A stretch of DNA of 11,306 nucleotides, from assembly GCA_944382805.1 (NCBI GenBank), contig CALWNS010000217.1, positions 1 through 11,306 of the forward strand. The letters run 5' to 3'. Shown here piece by piece: positions 1 to 4,210 of this stretch; position 1 is the stretch's first letter; the number at the start of each line of letters is the position of its first letter. The DNA is from an uncultured Gemmiger sp. (GTDB taxonomy: Bacteria; Bacillota; Clostridia; Oscillospirales; Ruminococcaceae). A program made the position numbers and the translations under genes. The notes below the pieces were generated by a model. The model did no database searches, had not been told where the DNA came from, and saw nothing but the letters and a program-made list of their open reading frames with translations.

Positions 1-253
1 CCTGGGCCTTGACGGCCTCGGCCTCGGCGGCCTTGGCGGGGTCCTTTTTGGCCTGGCCCATCAGCATACCGATCTGCTTGGACAGCTTGTTGCGGTTGGC
101 GCGCAGCGCGTCGCCCTCGCTGATGGCGGCGCGGTATTCGGCGTCCAGCGCGATGACCTCATCCACCAGCGGCAGCTTTTGGTCCTGGAATTTTTTGCGG
201 ATATTCTCCTTGACAAGTTCCGGGTTTTCCCGCACAAAACGAATGTCTAACAT
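1..253 (-). CDS. serS: Seryl-tRNA synthetase, N-terminal part (runs off the window)
   Basis: The first 84 residues begin MLDIRFVRENPELVKENIRK, the typical start of bacterial SerRS. They continue into a long charged helical stretch rich in A, E, K and R, matching the antiparallel coiled-coil arm that holds the long variable arm of tRNA-Ser. The enzyme charges tRNA-Ser with serine in the cytoplasm. The catalytic class II domain lies outside the window, to the left. The ATG at 253-251 is preceded by AGGGGTGA at a suitable distance, and a run of ten A (269-278, minus strand) sits further upstream. parB lies 267 bp upstream in the same orientation. The gap is filled by repeats, with no visible T-box leader and no convincing promoter. 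Identification is from the N-terminal sequence only, but it is distinctive. Confidence 0.93.
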   Translation of the reverse strand, partial: MLDIRFVRENPELVKENIRKKFQDQKLPLVDEVIALDAEYRAAISEGDALRANRNKLSKQIGMLMGQAKKDPAKAAEAEAVKAQ

Positions 254-306
254 GATGTCACCCCTGTGTTTTTTTTTTGTTGGTTGTGGGTTTGGAGGCG
301 CGTTAA

Positions 307-337
307 GCCTCCCTTGGCAGAGGGAGGCGGCACGGCC
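307..337. repeat. Solo family A arm (CCTCCC type), degenerate
   Basis: GCCTCCCTTGGCAGAGGGAGG followed by a GGCACGGCC tract resembles the CCTCCC-type arm of the family A elements but lacks the rest. It lies 13 bp from the full element at 350-489 and has a changed hairpin loop (GGCA instead of TGAC/GTCA). It is probably the remnant of an older copy or of an unequal recombination between arms. Confidence 0.6.
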
Positions 338-349
338 GCTGCGTTTTTT

Positions 350-489
350 GCCTCCCTTGTCAAAGGGAGGTGTCGCGGCCGCAGGCCGTGACGGAGGGAT
401 TGTTTTGCCTTGAAATGCCGTTGATAAACGGCAGATTACCCAAACGCAATCCCCCGATCTCCGCTTTCGCCCCCTTTGACAAGGGGGCC
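350..489 (-). repeat. Family A palindromic repeat, copy A1
   Basis: A 140-bp element lying in the opposite orientation to the other three copies. From left to right it has a CCTCCCTTGTCAAAGGGAGG hairpin, a GCGGCCGCAGGCCG tract, GGAGGGATTG, a central hairpin (TGCCGTTGATAAACGGCA), CGCAATCCCCC and a CCCCCTTTGACAAGGGGG hairpin. The two ends are imperfect inverted repeats of about 55 bp. The second internal hairpin of the right arm is degraded here (GATCTCCGCTTTCG). Confidence 0.85.
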
Positions 490-490
490 T

Positions 491-519
491 AAAAGGCGCG
501 GCAAATATTCCCCCGCGCC
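491..519 (-). terminator. Intrinsic terminator of parA-parB
   Basis: Read on the minus strand, directly after the parB stop, GGCGCGG (519-513) pairs with CCGCGCC (501-495) across an 11-base loop, followed by TTTT. The 7-bp GC stem, short T-run and position 2 bases after the stop codon fit an intrinsic terminator for the partition operon. The T-run is short, so efficiency is uncertain. Confidence 0.6.
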
Positions 520-520
520 C

Positions 521-1399
521 TTACTCCTGCCGGAACTGCCCCAGCAGGGCGGCGTACTGTTTGAGCTGTTCGTCGCTGTAAAAATCGATGCGAAGGCTGC
601 CCTTGCCGTCCTTGTAGTCCACGCGGACCTCGCTGCCGGTGATCTCCTTGAGCGCGGCCTCCACCTCGGCGGCCAGCACCGGGCGGGTAAAGGCGTCGGG
701 CGCGGGTTTGGGGGGCTTGGGCGGGCGGGCCAGGCGGCGGCACAGCGCTTCGGTCTGGCGCACGTTCAGCGCCTTGGCGGCCACCTGTTCGGCGGCGGCG
801 CACATCATCTGTTCGCTGGGCAGGCCCAAAATCGCCTTGGCGTGCCCGGTGGTGATGCCCCCGGTGCGCACCTGCTCGCGCACCGGCTCCGGCAGGCTTA
901 ACAGGCGCAGGGTGTTGGTCAGCGCGCTGCGGCTTTTGCCCAGGCGTTGGGCTGCCTGCTCCTGCGTCAGGCCGTACTGGTCGATCAGCCGGCGGCAGCC
1001 CTCGGCCACCTCGATGGGGTCCAGGTCCTCGCGCTGCAGGTTTTCGATCAGCGCCAGGGCGGCGGCCTGCTCGTCGGTCACGTCCTTGACCAGCACGGGC
1101 ACTTCCTCCAGGCCGGCCATGCGCGCGGCGCGCCAGCGGCGCTCGCCCGCAATGATGGTGTAGCCCGGCCCGGCCTTGCGCGGGCGCACCGCAATGGGCT
1201 GCAAAAGCCCGTTTTCGGCAATGCTCTGGGCCAGGGCGGCCAGGGCCTCCTCGTCAAAATTCTTGCGCGGCTGGTCGGGGTCGGGTTCGATCTCCCGCAG
1301 CGGCAGGCTGGTGATGCCCGCGCCGTCCTCCTGCTCGGGCAGGTCGGCAAACAGGCTGTCCAGCCCGCGGCCCAGCCCGCCCAGTTTGCGTTTTGCCAT
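521..1399 (-). CDS. parB: Chromosome partitioning protein ParB/Spo0J
   Basis: This 292-residue protein is a full-length chromosomal ParB. It is a CTP-dependent DNA clamp that loads at parS, spreads along the origin region, and works with ParA and SMC in segregation. The N-terminal domain (about 30-130) carries the nucleotide-binding boxes GERRWR (85-90) and ENLQREDLDP (119-128). The helix-turn-helix is at 143-168 (TQEQAAQRLGKSRSALTNTL), and a C-terminal dimerisation domain follows a proline-rich linker (206-214). At the positions that separate ParB from Noc specificity (Caulobacter 173, 179, 184, 201) it has R157, T163, S168 and G185, the ParB pattern at three of four. It starts 12 bp after the parA stop, so the two form an operon. 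The Shine-Dalgarno (GGGGGC) is weak. A second ParB-family gene in the window is diverged and Noc-like. Confidence 0.97.
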   Translation of the reverse strand: MAKRKLGGLGRGLDSLFADLPEQEDGAGITSLPLREIEPDPDQPRKNFDEEALAALAQSIAENGLLQPIAVRPRKAGPGYTIIAGERRWRAARMAGLEEVPVLVKDVTDEQAAALALIENLQREDLDPIEVAEGCRRLIDQYGLTQEQAAQRLGKSRSALTNTLRLLSLPEPVREQVRTGGITTGHAKAILGLPSEQMMCAAAEQVAAKALNVRQTEALCRRLARPPKPPKPAPDAFTRPVLAAEVEAALKEITGSEVRVDYKDGKGSLRIDFYSDEQLKQYAALLGQFRQE

Positions 1400-1411
1400 C
1401 CGGTTGCCCCC

Positions 1412-2176
1412 TTATCGTTCGTTGTTGGCCAAAAATTCGCGCGCCATCGCCATATAGGCGTCGCTGCCCTTGCCGTTCGGCTCGTAGAAGTTGATCGGCA
1501 TCCCAAAGCTGGGCGCCTCCGAAAGGCGCACGGTGCGCGGCACCACGGTCTTGTACACCTTGCTGCCGTAGTATTTTTTCACCTGCGCCACCACCTGCAT
1601 GGTCAGGTTCAGCCGCCCGGCGTACATCGTGAACACCACGCCCTCGATGTCCAGGTAGCGGTTGTACTTTTTGCGCACCGTTTTCAGCGTGTTCATCAGT
1701 TCGGACAGCCCCTCCAGCGCGTAGTATTCGCACTGAATGGGGATCAGCACCGTATCGCAGGCGCACAGGCCGTTGATGGTCAGCAGGTCAAGCGAGGGCG
1801 GGCAGTCGATAAAAATATAATCGTACACCGGCACCACCGGGGCCAACGTGCTGCGCAGGCGGTTTTCGCGCCGGGGCAGGCTGACCAGCTCCACCGCCGC
1901 GCCGGCCAGCTGCGTGTTGGAGGGCAGCAGGCTGACGTTGTAGTTGGTTTTGACAATGGCTTCGCGCACGTCCTGGTCGTCGATCAGGCAGGTGTAGATG
2001 TCCGATTCCAGCTCGTGCTTGGCCACGCCGTAGCCGGAGGTCGTGTTGCCCTGGGGGTCCAGGTCCACCACCAGCACCCGCTTGCCCAGCGCCGCCACGC
2101 AGGAGGACAGGTTCACACAGGTCGTGGTTTTGCCCACGCCGCCTTTCTGGTTGGCGATCGCCACCACTTTTGCCAT
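1412..2176 (-). CDS. parA: Chromosome partitioning ATPase ParA/Soj
   Basis: This 254-residue Walker-type ATPase moves or positions ParB-parS complexes by ATP-dependent dimerisation on the nucleoid. In Bacillus the homologue Soj also regulates DnaA and sporulation. Visible motifs are the deviant Walker A KGGVGKTT (11-18, with the signature lysine at 11 and catalytic K16), Walker A' VVDLDPQGN (36-44, D40) and Walker B IFIDCPPS (121-128). Length and motif spacing match Soj. The ATG at 2176 was chosen because the family begins MAKVVAIANQKGG and AGGGAGGG lies about 7 bases upstream; the longer open frame to 2545 is untranslated leader and antisense noc. The gene is cotranscribed with parB and divergent from noc, with a parS-like site about 100 bp upstream. 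Confidence 0.97.
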   Translation of the reverse strand: MAKVVAIANQKGGVGKTTTCVNLSSCVAALGKRVLVVDLDPQGNTTSGYGVAKHELESDIYTCLIDDQDVREAIVKTNYNVSLLPSNTQLAGAAVELVSLPRRENRLRSTLAPVVPVYDYIFIDCPPSLDLLTINGLCACDTVLIPIQCEYYALEGLSELMNTLKTVRKKYNRYLDIEGVVFTMYAGRLNLTMQVVAQVKKYYGSKVYKTVVPRTVRLSEAPSFGMPINFYEPNGKGSDAYMAMAREFLANNER

Positions 2177-2231
2177 GCTCAAGCCCTCCCTTTTGCTCGC
2201 TTTGCGCGCATAAACCGCGCGTACAGTTAGG

Positions 2232-2260
2232 ATTATACCACAAACGCCCCGCAAGCGAAA
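2232..2260 (-). promoter_or_regulatory. parA-parB promoter
   Basis: On the minus strand a perfect TATAAT (2237-2232) is preceded by TGG, giving an extended -10. TTTCGC (2260-2255) lies 17 bases further upstream as a weak -35. The predicted transcript starts near 2225, leaving a leader of about 50 bases before the parA ATG. The parS-like site at 2276-2291 lies just upstream of the -35, where bound ParB or Noc could affect transcription. Confidence 0.7.
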
Positions 2261-2273
2261 GGGGAAGCGCAAA

Positions 2274-2293
2274 AATGTTCCACGGGGAACATT
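2274..2293 (+). promoter_or_regulatory. parS: parS-like ParB/Noc binding site, copy 1
   Basis: The core TGTTCCACGGGGAACA (2276-2291) resembles the consensus parS TGTTTCACGTGAAACA and the Bacillus Noc site ATTTCCCGGGAAAT. It lies between the divergent parA and noc promoters. The left half (TGTTCCAC) is of parS type. The right half, read inward as TGTTCCCC, has C where parS has A, which is the Noc-type base. The outer G of both halves is parS-like. The same 20 bp, including the AA/TT flanks, recurs at 6893-6912. Binding is inferred. Confidence 0.75.
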
Positions 2294-2324
2294 CGCGCTT
2301 TCGACACCGTGCGCCGCGCGGGCG

Positions 2325-2333
2325 TGGTATGCT
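2325..2333 (+). promoter_or_regulatory. Probable noc promoter (extended -10)
   Basis: TGGTATGCT combines an extended TGn motif with the -10-like TATGCT (2328-2333). A TCGACA at 2301-2306 could serve as -35, but its 21-base spacing is long. Transcription would start near 2340, about 25 bases before the noc ATG. This is tentative, because the neighbourhood is GC-rich and no better candidate was seen. Confidence 0.4.
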
Positions 2334-2364
2334 GGGGGCAGACAAAGCAAAAGGGGGAAGGGCC

Positions 2365-3423
2365 ATGCCCAAACAAAAGGAAAAAGGCCGCGGCGCGCGG
2401 GTGCTGCTGCTGCCGGTGGAACAGATAGAGCCTTCGCCCTACCAGGCGCGCACGACCTTTGACGATACCGAGATCGCGGCCCTGGCGGTGAGCATTTTAC
2501 AAAACGGCCTGCTGCAGCCGGTGTGCGTGCGGCGCGCCGGCGCACACAAATACCAGCTGGTGGCCGGCGAGCGCCGCCTGCGCGCCTGCCGCCTGGCCAA
2601 GCTGGAGCGCGTGCCCGCCATTTTGGCCGAGTATGACGACAGCGAAACGGCCGCGCTGGGGCTGTTGGAAAATTTGCAGCGCGCGCAGCTGGACCCGTTC
2701 GATACCGCGCGCGGCATACGGGAGGTCATCCGCCTGTGGGGCTGCACCCAGGCCGAGGCCGCCCGCCGCCTGGGGCTGAGCCAGAGCGCGCTGGCCAACA
2801 AGCTGCGGCTGCTGAGCCTTACGCCGGCGCAGCAGCAGCTGTGTACGGCCAACCGCCTGACCGAGCGCCACGCCCGCGCCGTGCTGCGCCTGCCGGAAAA
2901 CCGCCGCACCGCCGCGCTGGAAAAGATGGCGCGCGAGGAGATGAGCGTGCGCGAAGCCGACAAGCTGGTGGCCCAGATGCTGGCCGCCCCGCGCGGCGCG
3001 CCCAGCCCCGCGCGCCGCACCGCGCCCATGGTGCGGGACGTGCGGCTGTTTGTGAACACGCTGCAGCACGCGGTGGACATGATGACGCAAAAGGGCATTG
3101 CCGCCACCGCCACCTGCGGCAAGCGCAACGGCTGTTTGGAGTACACGGTGCGCATCCCGGTGGGGGAGGACGCCGCCCCCGGCGCGTTTGCCATCGTGCC
3201 CGCGCCGCTGCCCGCCGCCGCCCCCGCCGCCCCCCGCGCCCCCAAGCTCCCGCCCGCGCCGGCCATGCAGGCCGCGCAGGGGGAAGCGGCGGCGCAGGCG
3301 GAAGGTGCAGTGCGGGAAGAAGGGGACGCGGCGCACCTCGGCGGGGAAGCGCCGGCTGGTGCGGCGCAGGAGACCGCCGTACCGGCCGCCGCAGAGAGGG
3401 AAACCGCCCCCGCCGCCGGGTGA
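2365..3423 (+). CDS. noc: Nucleoid occlusion protein Noc-like, ParB family
   Basis: This 352-residue ParB-family protein has a ParB N-terminal domain (11-113) with GERRLR (68-73) and ENLQRAQLDP (102-111), and a helix-turn-helix at 127-151 (CTQAEAARRLGLSQSALANKL). The segment RDVRLFVNTLQHAVDMMTQK (224-243), ending in EYTVRIP, resembles the Noc C-terminal dimer domain. Specificity positions are Q140, K146, S151 and R168; three of the four match Noc (Q, K, K, R) rather than ParB. Noc coats DNA away from the terminus and blocks Z-ring assembly over the nucleoid. Two oddities are that only about 10 residues precede the core, so the N-terminal amphipathic membrane helix of Bacillus Noc is absent, and that an Ala/Pro/Glu-rich tail of about 85 residues (268-352) is added. 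The ATG at 2365 follows AAGGGGGAAGG. An in-frame ATG at 2329 overlaps the likely -10. It could instead be a second ParB. Confidence 0.85.
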   Translation: MPKQKEKGRGARVLLLPVEQIEPSPYQARTTFDDTEIAALAVSILQNGLLQPVCVRRAGAHKYQLVAGERRLRACRLAKLERVPAILAEYDDSETAALGLLENLQRAQLDPFDTARGIREVIRLWGCTQAEAARRLGLSQSALANKLRLLSLTPAQQQLCTANRLTERHARAVLRLPENRRTAALEKMAREEMSVREADKLVAQMLAAPRGAPSPARRTAPMVRDVRLFVNTLQHAVDMMTQKGIAATATCGKRNGCLEYTVRIPVGEDAAPGAFAIVPAPLPAAAPAAPRAPKLPPAPAMQAAQGEAAAQAEGAVREEGDAAHLGGEAPAGAAQETAVPAAAERETAPAAG

Positions 3424-3439
3424 TGGCGGGCGCAAAAAA

Positions 3440-3588
3440 GGCCCCCTTGTTAAAGGGGGCTGGCTGCGGCGTAAGCCGCAGACTGGGGGATTGCGTTTGG
3501 GTTATATGCCGTTTATCAACGGCATTTCAAGGCAGCGCAATCCCTCCGGCCTCGCTTCGCTCGGCCACCTCCCTTTGACAAGGGAGGC
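3440..3588 (+). repeat. Family A palindromic repeat, copy A2
   Basis: A 149-bp element starting 17 bp after the noc stop. Its left arm has the hairpin GCCCCCTTGTTAAAGGGGGC and the hairpin TGCGGCGTAAGCCGCA, then GGGGGATTGCG. The centre holds TGCCGTTTATCAACGGCA. The right arm has GCAATCCCTCC, a GGCCTCGCTTCGCTCGGCC hairpin and CCTCCCTTTGACAAGGGAGG. Read outward on the minus strand, the left hairpin is followed by TTTTTT, so it could also terminate leftward transcription. Confidence 0.9.
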
Positions 3589-3627
3589 AATGCGCGACAA
3601 AATTTTAGCGCCCGGCGTAAAGGTCAT

Positions 3628-3709
3628 TTGTAGGGGAGGGGCACGCCCCTCCCGCGGGCGTTTGCGGCGGCGGGTGCGTGCCCGGAACGGTCAAGACCGT
3701 TCCCTACAA
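3628..3709 (+). repeat. Family B modular repeat, copy B1
   Basis: An 82-bp element bounded by TTGTAGGG and CCCTACAA. The left module is GAGGGGCACGCCCCTC, the middle is CGCGGGCGTTTGCGGCGGCG and similar sequence, and the right module is GAACGGTCAAGACCGTTC. It has the same module combination as B5. Confidence 0.9.
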
Positions 3710-3754
3710 TGCGAGGCGAAGGCTCTACGGGGTGGGGACGGGCGTATATATTAT

Positions 3755-3835
3755 TTGTAGGGGAGGGATTTATCCCTCCCGCGGGGCTTGCGGCGGCGGG
3801 TACGCCCCGGGAAGGCCATGGCCCTCCCCTACGAA
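3755..3835 (+). repeat. Family B modular repeat, copy B2
   Basis: Bounded by TTGTAGGG and a changed right end CCCTACGAA. The left module is GGGATTTATCCC within GGAGGG/CCCTCC flanks. The right module is an imperfect palindrome around GGCCATGGCC that is seen nowhere else in the window. A 45-bp linker joins it to B1. Confidence 0.85.
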
Positions 3836-3882
3836 CCAAGGTCACCGCGCAGGCCGCATATTTGCGCCGGGCGCACAAAAAA

Positions 3883-4033
3883 GGCCCCCTTGTCAAAGGG
3901 GGCTGGCTGCGGCGTAAGCCGCAGACTGGGGGATTGCGTCTAGGCTAGCTGCCGTTGATCAACAGCATATAACCTTTACGCAATCCCTCCGTCACGGCCT
4001 GCGGCCGTGCCACCTCCCTTTAACAAGGGAGGC
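3883..4033 (+). repeat. Family A palindromic repeat, copy A3
   Basis: A 151-bp element with a complete left arm (GCCCCCTTGTCAAAGGGGGC and TGCGGCGTAAGCCGCA), a diverged central part (GCCGTTGATCAACAGC, one mismatch in the stem) and a complete right arm (ACGGCCTGCGGCCGT and CCTCCCTTTAACAAGGGAGG). Preceding AAAAAA gives the left hairpin the form of a minus-strand intrinsic terminator. That would catch read-through from the glycosidase gene. Confidence 0.9.
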
Positions 4034-4056
4034 AAAAAACGCGGCAGTTGCGGCCA

Positions 4057-4118
4057 CCTCCCTTTGACAAGGGAGGCAAAGAGCGCGGAGGCCGCGGCAT
4101 CTCCTTTTGACAAGGGAG
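4057..4118 (+). repeat. Two extra solo family A arm hairpins
   Basis: The outer right-arm hairpin of family A occurs twice more after A3: CCTCCCTTTGACAAGGGAGG at 4057-4076 and CTCCTTTTGACAAGGGAG at 4101-4118. The intervening bases are purine- and GCGG-rich. This looks like serial duplication of one element end. Confidence 0.8.
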
Positions 4119-4133
4119 GCAATAGGCAAACAA

Positions 4134-4169
4134 ACCCGTGCCCGGCTGCTTTTGCGGCCGGGCGCGGGT
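4134..4169 (-). terminator. Intrinsic terminator of the glycosidase gene
   Basis: ACCCG-T-GCCCGGC pairs with GCCGGGC-G-CGGGT around a short loop centred on TGCTTTTGCG. On the minus strand the stem is followed by TTTGTTTG, 42 bp after the glycosidase stop. On the plus strand it is followed by a T-rich tract (TCTTTATCTTCCTTTACCTT), so it may work in both directions. Confidence 0.8.
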
Positions 4170-4210
4170 CTTTATCTTCCTTTACCTTATTATACTCCCC
4201 GCTTTTCCGC

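Larger units (their letters stand above)
254..520. other. Intergenic gap parB-serS, filled by repeats
   Basis: These 267 bases hold the parB terminator (491-519), one full family A element (350-489), a lone family A arm (307-337) and the serS ribosome binding site region. I see no gene here. I also see no T-box leader, although such leaders are common in front of serS in Firmicutes. No clear minus-strand promoter for serS was found, so it may be read from within the repeats or from upstream. Confidence 0.6.
3424..4210. other. Repeat-filled intergenic region noc-glycosidase
   Basis: No gene is seen in these 787 bases. They contain, in order, A2 (3440-3588), B1 (3628-3709), a 45-bp linker, B2 (3755-3835), a linker with ATATTTGCGCCGGGCG (3858-3873), A3 (3883-4033), two solo A arms (4057-4076, 4101-4118) and a terminator (4134-4169). 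Short open frames here encode recurring peptides such as CRGGIYPSRG that are simply translated repeats. Confidence 0.75.

Noticed and set aside
947..2230. 427-codon plus-strand frame opposite parA-parB
   Set aside because: It is antisense to two well-identified genes on the other strand, with no family resemblance.
3098..3917. Short plus-strand frames with recurring peptides such as CRGGIYPSRG and GPPCQRGLAAA
   Set aside because: They are translations of the A and B repeats, not proteins. The same peptides appear wherever the repeats occur.
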